Positions 30,057-42,514 are shown, counted from the first letter of the stretch. The stretch is 64,000 nucleotides of DNA from Manduca sexta (GCF_014839805.1 NC_051141.1:20096777-20160776), one strand, 5' to 3'. Numbers and translations are program-made. The notes: a model not told the origin generated them from the letters alone.

Positions 30057-30209
30057 ACGCTGTATCACGCCAACTAGATTCGGCACCAAAAGGGCTTTTT
30101 ATTCTTTCCTTCATTTATTAGTTAAAGTTCATAACATAAATATATAAATAATAGTATACAACTAAATTAATATTATACACAGAATAGATGTGGTAGTAAA
30201 CTAACACAC

Positions 30210-30345
30210 AGACACCCCTCTTATCCCCGAAGGGTTAGACAGAGACGCAACTAGTACACCCACTTTCCGCCGTGTCAATTCCGTACCCTAATGTAATAGC
30301 AGGCGAACCTGTCGCCATATCGGGACATTCTAATTTATGATCTAC
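30210..30345 (-). mobile_element. SINE-B, 3' fragment
   Basis: The minus strand reads GATATGGCGACAGGTTCGCC, then GGTACGGAATTGACACG, then GGGTGTACTAGTTGCGTCTC and AACCCTTCGGGGATAAG, the second half of SINE-B. Confidence 0.7.
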
Positions 30346-30937
30346 GCAGGCTGCAGCATTCTTTTTATGCTCGATGCAGTATTTTCTAGGCTGGCCATCT
30401 GCCCGAAAAAATATTCTTTGAAGTCACTCAAGGGGAACGTTACAATAACAAAAACATAATGTTACTAGAAATCGAACCCGAAACTTCCCGTTCCGCCCAT
30501 ATACACCCAGGAACAGTAGTTTCATTTTACAACTTTTCCACACTTTAACGCATAAGCATGAAACAACTCGTGCAATTACCCTACTGTCTTACGAACATCG
30601 CGTCTTCGGATTATACCCGTTGGCATTCTTGGGGCCGACTTAACAAAGGCCCGAAGAGCTAATAAAAGCTGGATATCCCGTGAAAAAGGGAGATGGCGTG
30701 CATTGTTCACTATTATGTGCGCCTTATACTCCTGTGGGTATGGAATATCTGGGAAAGCATTTAGAATTGCACTTGAATTAAAAAGGAAAATTAATTTGTC
30801 CTTCATATTACTGGTCAGTTTCTTGGCAGTTAAAGACAAAATTACTGTTACTTTTGTCAATATTATAGTATTGGTGTTTTGGTGACTCTTATGATTTTAA
30901 CTTTAGCAACGTTTTTTTATTAGCTCGGTACAAAATC

Positions 30938-31112
30938 GCTTTGACGGTCGGGTTCGAATCTCGAGTCAGGGAAAGTGATAGTGCGTTTTTCTGTTTGCTA
31001 TCAGCACAGATTCTGGAACTGGTGAGCTCGCCTCCTATCACATCATAGGACGGAACGCACACGACGCATCGGTTGCATCTTCGTCTACCCCTTCGAGGAG
31101 AAAGACATGATG
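30938..31112 (+). mobile_element. SINE-B, 5'-truncated copy
   Basis: Begins near the B box (GGGTTCGAATCTCGAGTC), then AAAGTGATAGTGCGTTTTTC, TATCACATCATAGGACGGAA and CCCTTCGAGGAGAAAGACAT. The A-box half is missing. Confidence 0.8.
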
Positions 31113-31392
31113 TGTAATTATCTGTTTTAGTGTATTTGCTACTGCTTTTACTTGTATAAATCATGAATAAACAATTTGTATACGGCGTAGTAGAACTTAC
31201 ATATTAGTGATGAAATTCCACTCTCATAGCACATTACGAGTCTTAGCGTCTGTTTCACAACATTTAATTAAATGCTACTCGCCACATAAGTAAGCCGACC
31301 TAATATTAGATCTATGATTCAAAATAATTATAAAATGAGTACTATCTATTTTAGAACTTAATAAAAGTAAATGATTGTTTTCAATCATGGGT

Positions 31393-31406
31393 CCCCCCCC
31401 CCCCCC
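31393..31406 (+). repeat. Run of 14 C
   Basis: Uninterrupted cytosine run after GGGT. Its length is likely variable and also prone to sequencing error. Confidence 0.9.
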
Positions 31407-31714
31407 GTCTCCCGCGGAAATATAAATAGTCAGCTATTTAATACAATAACTGTCAAATAAAATTAACTTGAAACGTGTGAAACCGGCTTCCACTGAAATA
31501 GTAAACAGTAGCTAAGAGCGACGGTAACTAATGATTGATTAATTAGACAAAGTTGGAACGGTTTTACGTATGTATGTGAATGCCGAACGCTAATGCTCGC
31601 AACTTCGACGATCTATCATGTCATAGTCGCGTTACGTAACCACATGTTAGGCGCTGTGAGTGACGTCCTGCGGCAGTATAGGTTCGATTCAGTTTGTGGA
31701 GATTATTAGATATT

Positions 31715-32019
31715 TATCCTTCTGATGAATGTCCGCAGGTTCAAATCCCAAGGGCACACACCTCTGATTTTTCTAAAAAATGATGTGTGTATTCTTTGTG
31801 AATTATCGCTTGCTTTAATGGTGAAGGAAAACTTCGTGAGGAAACCTGCATACCTGAGAAGTTCTCTATAGGAATTTCGAGGGTATGTTAAATCTACCAA
31901 TCCGCACTAGGCCAGCGTGGTGGACTAAGGCCCAATCCCTCTCAGTTGTAGAGGAGGCCCGTGCCCAACAGTGGGACAGTATATAATACAGAGCTGATAT
32001 TATTACATATCCTTCTGAT
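31715..32019 (+). mobile_element. SINE-A, 5'-truncated, with 12-bp target duplication
   Basis: The inserted part 31727-32007 starts GAATGTCCGCAGGTTCAAAT (an intact B box) and ends GAGCTGATATTATTACA. Perfect direct repeats TATCCTTCTGAT flank it at 31715-31726 and 32008-32019. The truncation removes the A box, as happens when reverse transcription stops early. Confidence 0.93.
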
Positions 32020-33179
32020 CTGGGACGGGTATTGCGACTGTTTTGCACCTGTTATAAAAACTATGCCGCGCAGTTCTAAGATCTGCGCTGATGTCAATAA
32101 ATACCGGCATAAATTGTTATAAAATCCAACAGTAAGAGCCTATTTAACAAGTTTTAAGTAAAATTTATTTGACATTTTCGTATTATAAATCAACTGATGT
32201 ATATAGTATTCGTTGTATTAACATCTGTTTGAAGCATGAATTAGTGTTTTTTTTGTATTTAGTCAGCCTGTACACTTATATGAGGAGTAGCAATCACTCA
32301 GAAATTATGAAACAGGCTCCAAGACCCAAACTGGAAGTCATACCTACTAAAAACATGATCGCGCTTGTCCATACAAAAAATATGATCAGGGGAAAAGTGA
32401 AGAATTCTCCATAAGATTTTACAAGGCGAAAACCCCCGACACGCACCATATCCTTCTCCCAAGAGTGTCACAACAAATGCAGTTTTACGCTGGAAATTTC
32501 TTTTCTATGACAAAACTGAACCTGGTTAGACCAATGTGTTCCAAACATAACCGCGAGGAACGGTGACAAGGTTAGTTCATCGCCAAATTTTATTTTCATA
32601 ACCAAGTCCCGGCTCACATCAAAAACCACTCCACTACAAAATTACCCAATCTCGGAGTCTCGTAAAAGGTTACTGCCGCAGTTGCCATAAACATTTCTTA
32701 CTATAAATAATGAAAGCTCTCCCCCGCGGGAATCGAACGCGGGACCCCGCTCGCATTGTTTATGCATATCTCAATTACGGTAAAACATTTGGAAATCGGT
32801 GATATTTCAGGCACGGGTGTTTCGCGTTTGAAATTCAGTTCGCGTGCAATACAGCCTCTTTGAAAGTCAATGTTATAAATAAGGCATACCTAAACAGAAT
32901 ATGGATCTGGGGTCGATTTTCAAAGGTTGTTGTACGAGATTATTCTTTTAATCATTGGAAACGGACGCAAATTCTCAAATCGATTTGAATAATTTATTCT
33001 TACTTTGTGGTCAATAAAACAGTAAGGAACAGGGTTTGCTGGCTGGGTTCACGGAATCCGCAATCAAAATGGTGGGATCATAACTGGGTAAATAGATTCA
33101 ACTGAGTACTATTTTTCTTCTGCTCGTATCTCAAACTATATCCATACCAAATTTCAACGAATTTCGGTCACGTTTATCA

Positions 33180-33389
33180 AACCCCCGAAGGGATAAGCAG
33201 AGATGCAACCAGAGCACCCAATTTCACCACGTGTATTCCGTACCATCCTGTGCTAGAGGCGAGCCATAATATGGATATTCTAGATTTCGGGCTGATACTG
33301 ATCAGAATAATTTTCCGACCCCAAATCGAATCCTGAACCTCCGAGCGGTAATCATACCGCGTTCGCGATACAACACCACCAAGGCAGTC
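33180..33389 (-). mobile_element. SINE-B, near full-length copy
   Basis: The minus strand starts GACTGCCTTGGTGGTGTTG, has a B-box remnant AGGTTCAGGATTCGATTTGG, a TTATTCTGATCAGTATCAGC stretch and ends near AACCAGAGC-type sequence (GGTTGCATCTCTGCTTATCC) and CTTCGGGGG. Confidence 0.8.
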
Positions 33390-33581
33390 AAATTATAATT
33401 CAAACTACATTTATAATTTGACACCTGAAACTTGCCTATAAACAGACCTTTAGGCAAGGAATCAATATATCTAAAAAGAACCCAAGTATATTCACAGTTT
33501 TAAACATTAGGGATGCCGCATAGTTTATCAGATAAAGCGGAGGAGGCACTAAGTAAATTATTCCGGGGAGTGGAGCGTGGA

Positions 33582-33594
33582 GGGGGGGGGGGGG
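33582..33594 (+). repeat. Run of 13 G
   Basis: Uninterrupted guanine run, which could fold as a G-quadruplex with the nearby GGGG and GTGG. Confidence 0.85.
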
Positions 33595-33844
33595 TCGTAC
33601 ACTTCTGGATTACGTCTGTACAGCCTAGTGTCATTTGGACAAACGCCAACGAGAGAACAAATAAAGACCGAAGGAGCGAGCCATGAGATCTGCGAGGGAT
33701 AATGTTGGATATAATATTAGCTAATGCGGGACCCGGTAATGTCTTGAGATTTTTTTATTTGAATATATGCGAAGATGATCATTATTTTGTAAAATGAAAC
33801 ACAAGGATTTTAATTGATCATTTAATAAAATTTAAGGCACAATG

Positions 33845-33940
33845 TATTGTATTTTATTTATTTATTAGTTTTTCCAGCAGATTTAACACTACGATTACAA
33901 TAATTTAAATATTATAACTTCTAGCTATAATGTAAGCCCA
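33845..33940 (-). mobile_element. SINE-B long-form 3' tail
   Basis: The minus strand reads TATAGCTAGAAGTTATAATA, TTTAAATTATTGTAATCGTA, GTGTTAAATCTGCTGGAAAA and ACTAATAAATAAATAAAATA. This matches the tail of the copy at 20201-20558 and shows that this tail is a repeated feature. Confidence 0.65.
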
Positions 33941-34377
33941 AGTTAGGAAAACTCAATAAACACATAATTAAATCTAAAAGTGACATAAGCGCAGCAAATT
34001 AAACACAATATAATTTGGAGACGTTCACGCAATAAGTCAACCTATGCCAGTAAATCTTGAAGGTTAATCTAGTCAAATTAGGTAATGTCTTTAGACTCCT
34101 AACATAATAAGGGAACAATAATGAGTCATAGAAATTCTGATTAAAATGTTAATTCAGCGCGGTTTAACCGTCACCTGCAATACCTGTATGTACGAAAAGA
34201 GATTAGGCGCCATCTATCACGTGTTAATAATACTAAGCTAGAAACTTCACCCAAGTACCAACTGTACAAACTTGTGCTAAGATAAATGGACGTAAAGAAG
34301 ACGAACGAAAAGAGAAATATGTTTTATGAAGATTATAGTATTATGTGAAGCTTAAGACCTTGAAAATTTATGTTAAA

Positions 34378-34729
34378 TACCCTAATGAAAAAAAAAGCGG
34401 CGATAGCCTAGTTGGTTGTGGAATGGACTGCCAAGACGAATGTCCGCAAGTTCAAAAACCAAGGGCACACACTTCTGACTTTTCTAAAATTATGTGTGTA
34501 TTCTTTGTGAATTATCGCTTGCTTTAACGGGGAAGGAAAACATCGTGAAAAAACCTGCACATCTGAGAAGTTCTCTAAAGGAATTTTGAAGGTGTGTAGA
34601 GTTTACCAATCCGCACTAGGCCAGCGTGGTGGACTATGGCCTAATCCCTCTCAGTAGTAGCGGAGGCCCCTGCCCAACAGTGGGACAGTATATAATACAG
34701 GGCTGATATTATATTATTACCCTAATGAA
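34378..34729 (+). mobile_element. SINE-A, full-length with 12-bp target duplication
   Basis: The body from about 34390 to 34717 begins AAAAAAGCGGCGATAGCCTAG, with a perfect A box TAGCCTAGTTGG; the B box is CAAGTTCAAAAACC. It ends CAGGGCTGATATTATATTAT. Perfect direct repeats TACCCTAATGAA flank it at 34378-34389 and 34718-34729. Confidence 0.95.
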
Positions 34730-35225
34730 GTACTTCAAATACAACGTCTAGCAGAAAACCGGTTATAGTCGGAAAACGAATACTTTTACAATAACGTGTT
34801 AAGAACTCATAAAGCGAACGGGTGTAGACTACGTGCAATTTAAACAAAACGTCGTGTGGATAAACCCTTACTGTAATTGTTGTATCAGCTGGTCATATTA
34901 TATATCGTTTTGTCTTGGTACCTCTGAGGTAATACAGCGTCATTTTGACATTTCGTTAACTGGTGAAACAGTATGCTTGTCTTGAAAACATTCGAATAAA
35001 ATTATTTTAACTGTAGATGTAAAATGAAAAAGTGTAATTTTCGAACTAAGTAAATATTAATGAAAATTTATTTAAATTTCACATGCCAGACACGAAGAGA
35101 ATTTGTAGGCAACATCCCCTTTCAATCAAAAATACTTACGCACACACCATTTCACACTAAACTACAAAATTATCAGAAAACCAAAACGGATATCGAATTA
35201 TTATTAATATTTTCATATTTATATT

Positions 35226-35266
35226 AATATTTTCGCCAAACATCGAATCCGTTTGGCGAAAATATT
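35226..35266. repeat. Perfect 16-bp inverted repeat with 9-base loop
   Basis: Arms 35226-35241 and 35251-35266 (right arm GTTTGGCGAAAATATT) are exact reverse complements. Loop ATCGAATCC. Confidence 0.97.
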
Positions 35267-35784
35267 TATTATTCTTGTATGATCTTTTACACAATGTTAT
35301 ATTTGCCCTAATTATCACAAACCAGGGAATACTACAAGGGCTCAATACCCGCAGAGATATATAGCACGATTTATTTTACTCGAATCGTGATTCATACTTC
35401 CCAACACGATATCAAACCAAACTACAAAATCGAACTAACCGAACGAAATGTTTCCGTAGTTCTAATTATGCCTTTTTGTTCCTACCCCTACTTCACTCTA
35501 ATATACACTCCATCACAATGCAAATAGATAGAGTTTCGTTAAACAACGTGACTCAGGAATGAATCAAACAGAAATTCAAAATCTCTTTTAATTACTAATG
35601 CGTAAAATAGGTGAAACCGGCTCACGTAGAGTCGAATGCTATACTTTGTACTTAAACTTTCGCTGCAAACATTTAGAAACTGGCCATTTTCAAATCAGTT
35701 TTGGATAATTAGAGTTCCGTACGTAACATTATACAAACCGCGTATTTTTAACAATATGGTTACATTAGTTAATTTTTTTATTAC

Positions 35785-36055
35785 TTTGAATGACGAGACT
35801 AGCTTCTCGCTCGCCTGATGGTAAGCGACACGACTTTCAATAAACAGTAGAAACTCCATGCAACACCTTGAATTATAACGTATTGTTTGGTATTCCACTG
35901 CGCTCGCTATACTAAGACATCAGATGTCTTATTATATCCAGTAACTACACTGGCTACAATATTCTTCAATCCGGAACACAACAGTGACTACACACGACGG
36001 CAAAAATAAACATTGCGGTGATAGCTACCTAAACGGACTCTCACATATGAGAAAC
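35785..36055 (+). repeat. Dispersed repeat family C
   Basis: GAATGACGAGACTAGCTTCT, CGCCTGATGGTAAGCGACAC, CAATAAACAGTAGAAACTCC, AACGTATTGTTTGGTATTCC, TGGCTACAATATTC and CGGACTCTCACATATGAGAA in family order. Confidence 0.82.
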
Positions 36056-38530
36056 CTATTACTGAAATTTGAGTAAAATATACTGCCAAGTTTGCCAAGA
36101 TTAACCGATAAAATTAGTTTTTGGTGGAACCTCCATCTGCCGCCAGGCACAGTCGACTCGGATCAATTTTTTATACCCGTAAAATAAAAAATATAATGTC
36201 AGTCGAATACTATGTAAAACGTATATGCGACTTCTTTATCCCATCTCTTCTTTTATATTCGATAGCAACGAACAAATATTTCTATAACAAAATACCTCGC
36301 TGACCGGACCGTACCCATAGTCAAAAATAAACAAAATACCGGGTGCTTTCTCGACCTCTAAAGATGAATACTGGTCGAGCGTTCCATTGGACCTCGGGCA
36401 ATGAGATTTTCTTTGGTATTTTCCCATAAAAATGCCTTTGAATTTTCGTGGATATTAACTCGTAGACGGCTATTGAATTTTTCAGATGCCGCACGATCTA
36501 ATTGTAGTTGAATATTGGAAATACTATACAAAATTGTTTGCGCAAAACTCGATCTAGTAAATATTTATTCCATATTGTTTGTAACAACGTTACGTTTCAA
36601 TCAAATATAACACAAAAACTGTAAAGTGACCCTTCTGCACCTAATGTTAAGAGTAGGACCTAGATATCGCCTGATGAGAGGTTAGCACCAGTCGATACAA
36701 TGTCTGCCTGTTTTAATTATTGGTTTTGTGTTTATTAAAGACGGATACGAATTAGATTAAAGTGAGCAATAAATTCAATTCGACTATGGTTATCCCTCCT
36801 AATCAGATTTTCCCTAATCACGTAAAACATCATAATCCAACATAGAAACTTAACTACGAATATATTTACTCTTAAGTCTTCGTGTAGTTTGTAATATCAG
36901 GCTCAGATCAGAGTCAAAACGGCCTAAAGCTAGCCACCCACCAGTGAAGTTGTTCAGAATGTATTTTGGTAGTCTATTCTGATAAATTGAAAGCGTAACT
37001 GCATCCTCAAAGTAACGTCTGCCAAATCAGATCTTCAGCACTCTAAACTTTAATAGGCGCATATCAATACGAACCGCAGAGGCAAATGGACTTCCAATAA
37101 TTCATTTAAGTGTAGTGTTGCCATATTTAAGGTCGAAATATTTAATACTAATACTGTTCTTCTTCTATGTTTATGGCGCCACCGTTTATGATTTTGCCAA
37201 TATCAAAACATGTAGATAATGCGTATAAATTTTGATGAAAATAATTTTAAATTTTATCATTTTTCTATCCATCAAATTCCGGCATGAAGTGTCCAATGAA
37301 GATCAATCATTTTGTACATACACTACTACTATTGTTAAATCATAGACAGAGTTGTAGCGATAAAAAAGAAAATAATGGAATATAAATATTTATGCTCTTT
37401 TAGATAGCCTCAATTCACCAAGACCATAGAACAAACAAAAATGTTACGGACGCTGAAAAGTGACCTCACATTTTTACATTACAATTAAGAAAATATTTTA
37501 TTCTCAGATTTGTAAAATATCCACTTGAATTCACGTGTTTAATTTATTGTGAAAGGGAATAAAGGATCTTGATAGATATCTCCACACAATGGCACAAATG
37601 GACTAATGAGCATTGCAATCAAAATTCATTTGGATTGATTTATTTTCGGGACCAATATGAAGACAGTTTCAGGATTTTTTATAAGTTTCAATCGTTAGTA
37701 AGCAAGCATCCAATGGTCAATAAAATTAAATTACACCCATACTAAGTAAGTAAAGATTTTAGATATAAAGAATTAAATTCTAATATAATAATAATATTCT
37801 AATACAAAAATAGTGTCAAAAGCTCTTTCTTTGCATGAAACATTTTATATTTTCTCTGCACTGCTCCGAGCACAATGCAGTGAAAAGAAAATGTTAGCCA
37901 GCGAGTGGCGTAATCGTTGCTCGTCGCCGTAATTATGCTGGCGCGGCTAATTGCCCCTACACGCTTCGGTTAAAGTACCCACATTCTAGAAATGTTAAAA
38001 TACACGAGAACCGAGTCTGTTTTTACGGATTTAGTTGATACTGTATTTAAATGTTGCCAGTGTTGACTATGAAATATTATTATATCCGCTCTTACCATAT
38101 ATAAAGTAAAAGAAATATATTAATACATTATTTTAGGTAAATTTCATTGAACATCATTTATCAGAAGCTATTGGCGCGTTCGTTTTTTTAATTCTGCAGT
38201 TCTTTTTGACCTAAATATGGTGTTTATTACTATTTACATAACTGTCCGTACTGTTCTTAAGGTTTCATGTCCTGTCGTGGTTATAATATCAGCGCAGGAA
38301 TCAAACAGGAATCTTATTCTTCAACCGCTGTCCACGCTCTTTATAAGTTTTTATTCCTATAATGTATAGTATGAGTATATAATGCACAGTTAAGTCCCAT
38401 TTTTCTACCACCTTCGCAAACCTTGCATTAAACAGCAAAAACCGCGGACCAGTTCTATTAAATTGAATTCGCATTCTGGGTTATTATACTATAATGAAAA
38501 AGTAAATTGAAGCGGCGTAAAACTGTAATC

Positions 38531-38838
38531 GGCGGCGATAGAGTAGTTGGGAATGCAACGATTTACCCGGACAGTGTCTGCAAGTTCAAAACCTAACGCT
38601 CTTACCTACGACTTTTTAAATCTACGTGTTCATTGTTTATTAATTATTTTTCTTATTAATGGTGAAGGAAAAAAATACATTGTGAGGAAACCTATATAGC
38701 TGAGAATATTTCATAAGAATTTTAAGGTGTGGGACAAATGCAAACTCACCAGGCTAGGCGAGCGTGGTGGACTGTTATAGTAGTAGAGGGGGGCCGTGCT
38801 TGACAATGGGCAGTATATAATATAGCTAGTATTATATC
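38531..38838 (+). mobile_element. SINE-A, diverged copy
   Basis: Starts GGCGGCGATAGAGTAGTTGG, with GTCTGCAAGTTCAAAACC at the B box, ATTGTGAGGAAACCTATATA, AGGCGAGCGTGGTGGAC and GTAGTAGAGGGGGGCCGTGC. Many substitutions mark an old insertion. Confidence 0.8.
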
Positions 38839-39082
38839 ATTGAAAAATATAATTCACGAAAATCAGTGGAGTCGCATTAGTACTAGTAAGTACTATTGTG
38901 GAATATTTCATAAAAAATAGCACCATAAAATTAAAAAGCACTGCGCACTTCACACCGAAACAGAGATAAGCCTTATAAAAAATGACCTTTAACTATTCGC
39001 TACATTCGTAATTTTCTGAACACAAAAATGCTAACACAATTTTTCGAATATCCAACTTTCATCGAGTCGCTTAGGTCATCAT

Positions 39083-39165
39083 ACGTGTCGACTGGCGAGT
39101 GATAAGCATCTCTCCTCCCTCAATCGACAGTCTGGACTCTGGACCCCACCTCGCTTGCCAAGTGT
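39083..39165 (+). repeat. Dispersed repeat family D, 3' fragment
   Basis: GTGTCGACTGGCGAGTGATA, CATCTCTCCTCCCTCAATCG, ACAGTCTGGACTCTGGACCC and CACCTCGCTTGCC correspond to the second half of the copy at 2968. Confidence 0.65.
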
Positions 39166-39174
39166 AGATTTTTT

Positions 39175-39460
39175 TTGCTGTGTATGACGAGGCGAGCTTG
39201 CCGTTCGCCTGATGGTAAGCGATACGCCCGCCCATAAACAGTAAAAACACCATCCAACACCTTGAGATAAAAATATTGTTTGGTATTCCACTGCGCTCGC
39301 CATCCTAAGACGTGAAAAGTCTCATTATGTCGAGTAGTTATATTGGCTACAATGTCCTTCAAACCGGAATACAACACTTCACACGTTGTTGCTTGGCGGC
39401 AGAAATAGACATCGCGGTGGTACCTACCCAGGCTCTCACATATGAGAAGTTTACCACGGG
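39175..39460 (+). repeat. Dispersed repeat family C, well-preserved copy
   Basis: GACGAGGCGAGCTTGCCGTT, CGCCTGATGGTAAGCGATAC, CCATAAACAGTAAAAACACC, GGTATTCCACTGCGCTCGCC, AATGTCCTTCAAACCGG, GCTTGGCGGCAGAAATAGAC and GTGGTACCTACCCAGG in order. The best-preserved member here together with 47408. Confidence 0.85.
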
Positions 39461-39464
39461 TAAA

Positions 39465-40649
39465 GTGGGATTACTTCGCTGTGCCCGCATAAAACAAACG
39501 TGCCTAATACAACAATAGATACCGTTTTGCGCTTGTGCCCAAGATTACTAGATAAAATATATCCTAAAAAGCGGGAAGTCAGGAATTACCTGATAACATT
39601 CCCGTTCGTTCCGTGAAGTTAAAGTCGCCGGGAATGAAGTCCTGATAGGACGTCCCAGCCCCTAAATTGGCCTATAATCACATTATATCATGAATCAGGA
39701 CGCGCTCCCGATAGACTTCGTTTCAATTATGAAACTGGATTTTTCCACTATTCCCCGCTTGGAGATTCTCTCTCGGGATAGAAGTTTCACTGTGCAGTTT
39801 TCCGTTATAAAAAGTAATCTTTATTTTAACAAAGGACTTCTGCCTGTGTGCTTAAGTTCATCCAACTTTATTGAGAAGTTTTATATTTACTTTTATAGCG
39901 GATAAAAGTCTTGATTTTATATGTTTAACTTTTCATTTCCCAGCTCAAGAGTCAAAACACTGCAACGCCTTCGCATCAATATACGTACTTTACCAAACAA
40001 TAATAAAAATGTTACCCTTTAAATTACTAAGTAACCTCTTTTTAAACAATCCGTATTGTCTGTTAATGATCCTTCAGTTAATAACAAAACAACTTCGAGT
40101 GTAAAGCAATCTTAAGGAAGCGTTGAATCCACAAACTCAAAAACAAACTTTATATGAACGAAGTTACGGTTACTTTTAATTTATCCCTTTAATAACGAAC
40201 GGGGTAAGGGCGATGTTACATTATCTTTCTTCGTTTTTTTTAAATAATTAGGCGAAAATCTTTTGTTATTAAAATTTACCAGAATGTAGGCAATTTTTGC
40301 GTCATGTCCCAGTTAAAGATAACCACGGCAACCAAATCGACTCGTTTGTTTTTTGGTGTTATATGCTGAACGCCGTAGTAATCATAGCGCGAGCATTTAC
40401 TTAAAATTTTCAATTATCGGCGGTGGAGTATTTGTTAAGTTATTATTAATTGATGCTTTAACTTAATTATTGTAATACCAGAGCTAATACTTCGCATTGG
40501 TTTCCTTCCTGCCACGTCGAGATGACTAAAAAAAATAATTTTCAATCAGCTCCCTAAATATAATTTAGTAATTTTGCAATCACCAGAACTTTTCACTTTT
40601 TTATTGTATTATCAACATTTCCTAAATGACCAAATACATGTTATACTAT
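39465..40649. other. Non-coding region, nothing recognised
   Basis: Open stretches at 39690-39905 and 39871-40104 are AT-driven and resemble no protein family. No repeat family from elsewhere in the window was matched here. Confidence 0.5.
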
Positions 40650-41670
40650 TTAAGGCGCGTTGGGGTAAGATCGTAGGAGGTATAACATCGTATAAATCAA
40701 ATAACTCGTAATTGTGTTATCATTTTTGTTCTCGGACAACACTACCTGCGACCCCATCTTGTACCCTACGTTCCACTAGTTCACATGAGTGAATCCGTCA
40801 AGTAAATAATGTTTACGGTGCTAACAAACAGAATATCGGTGTTTTGTCGTTCCCTGGCAGATCCGGATTAACCCCATGCAAGAATTTGCGTAATTTTAAT
40901 TGAGTATTTACTGTTTTCAATTAATTTTGTAGGTATATACTATCATAAAGGAAATAAATCTTGTGACATGTTTATTCAAATATGTCGAAACACGTATATT
41001 CCCTGAGATCCGATCTTTACCCATACAATTATTTGTCGTTAAAGAACGGATAAAAATCGTTCGATCTAGCACTTGTAAAATATTGCAAGTTTTTATCAAA
41101 ATTTATACACGAAAACGTCTGAACTCACTAATTGTGTATTTTTTTTTAGCTCAGATGAATGGTCGATTTGGTTTATTTATTGTTTATTTACATGTGTATG
41201 TACTATTACTTCGAATATTTTTAAAAATATCTACAGTGTCATTCATGTGGGGTATGATCGTATGCCTAGAACTATTAAAAAAACAAAGTTCGCTTCTAAA
41301 AATATCTTACGAAATTTATAAATTTTTTTGAATGTTTATAAATGAATATCTAGATCAGAATATGCTCTTTTTATAGATTTTAGAATCCCTGTATCATAGA
41401 CGATTTTAGATAGTAGTCCGAACTATACCTGTGAAGGTCCTATCTTTCTCACGCATTTCTAAAAGTATGGTACTTTTTTAAAGCCCTATAAAACATTAAC
41501 TGTTATATATAAGGGATTGAAAAAATATATACCATTTAGTATATTTAATAACATATAGCTAAGTTAATGATTCATTATGATAGCTCTTATAGAATTATTG
41601 TAAAAAAATAATTCGAGAAGACTGTTTAACACGTCGAAAAAGCGTCCGATTTAACCCCAACGCACCTTAG
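40650..41670. mobile_element. 1.0-kb element with 20-bp TIRs and TTAA-type flanks
   Basis: The left end from 40654 reads GGCGCGTTGGGGTAAGATCG; the right end read inward on the minus strand from 41666 is GGTGCGTTGGGGTTAAATCG, 17 of 20 identical. Flanks are TTAA at 40650-40653 and TTAG at 41667-41670, so a TTAA target duplication with one change is plausible, as for piggyBac-type elements. A subterminal echo, GGGGTATGATCGTATG, occurs near 41250. The interior is AT-rich; the only sizeable open stretch (122 codons from 40963) matches no transposase, so it is probably non-autonomous. Confidence 0.72.
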
Positions 41671-42514
41671 GATAATGTCGACACTTAGTGTGCGTCAACC
41701 TTTATTGCGGCTCGCCTTAGGGCTGGGGCACACGCGCGTCGCGACCACGGGTACAGACCACGTACGCGCCCCGCGAGGGTAGAACACGAAAATTATTCTT
41801 CTCTCCATTTACTCTGCGGTTTTCATGCTTTCATAAATTTCGTTTCGGTTTAATGGTTATATAATTTGAACCGTAAGTTAAATTGTGTTAAAAATGTGGT
41901 TTTCCCATGTTCGCAGGGACATTAACATTGTACTAATTGTGGCGTACGAAAGTAATGATATCGAATGATATATATTTCCAAGAAGGGTTTTTATAGCGGA
42001 AGCGAAGGCTGAACATGAAAACTTAAGTAAACCTATTCTGTAACGCATAAAACACGTGTATACAAAAAACACAATTACAGACAGCAGAGTACGTGGCGGT
42101 TCTAGTAACTCGATGAATGAAAATACATGTTTAATAGGTACGTATTTATTAAGGTACATGTCAAACGAAGATATTCATTTTAAAACGAAAAAAAACTCAT
42201 GTATAATTATTTTACATGTCCACACATTCTCATGTGTTCATGTCTTCTCCTGAATCGTGCTCATCAATGTGTTCGCCGCCTTATACTAACGCCTTAAGAA
42301 GCCCCTACCCACACACTGCAGAGTAAATATTATTTTCACAGTACGTCGCTTCTTGCGCGAATCTATTTAGAAATGTTTGCCAGTTTCCTTCTTAATGTAT
42401 ATCTTCTTGAAGCCAGCATAGCAGGGATGTGGATGTTTCTAAAGACGTAGTCTATAAGACAATAGTGAATCCGGTAGACGTTGGCCTGGTACAAACCCTC
42501 TTCTACACAGACCG
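41671..42514. other. Non-coding region before tandem array
   Basis: A GC-rich piece near 41700-41785 (GGGCTGGGGCACACGCGCGT) stands out. No gene or known repeat is identified. Confidence 0.5.

Larger units (their letters stand above)
30057..34377. other. Repeat-rich non-coding region
   Basis: Contains SINE pieces (30210, 30938, 31715, 33180, 33845), a 14-C run at 31393-31406 and a 13-G run at 33582-33594. At 32713-32745 a tRNA-like T-arm sequence (GGAATCGAACGCGGGACC, read as GGTCCCGCGTTCGATTCC) occurs without a full cloverleaf. No gene is supported. Confidence 0.7.
34730..39000. other. AT-rich non-coding region
   Basis: Contains a perfect hairpin at 35226, a family C copy at 35785 and a SINE-A at 38531. 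The block 34935-35170 resembles 28225-28425 (TCATTTTGACATT, then CGCACAC...CCAT, then CACTAAACTACAAAAT), so an old dispersed repeat of unknown class is present in both. From 36060 to 38520 I see nothing. Confidence 0.65.

Noticed and set aside
32713..32760. Possible tRNA gene on the minus strand
   Set aside because: Only a T-arm-like GTTCGATTCC is present; stems do not pair properly and no anticodon arm can be drawn.
40963..41331. 122-codon open frame inside the TTAA-flanked element
   Set aside because: AT-driven composition, no transposase motif, and no similarity I recognise.
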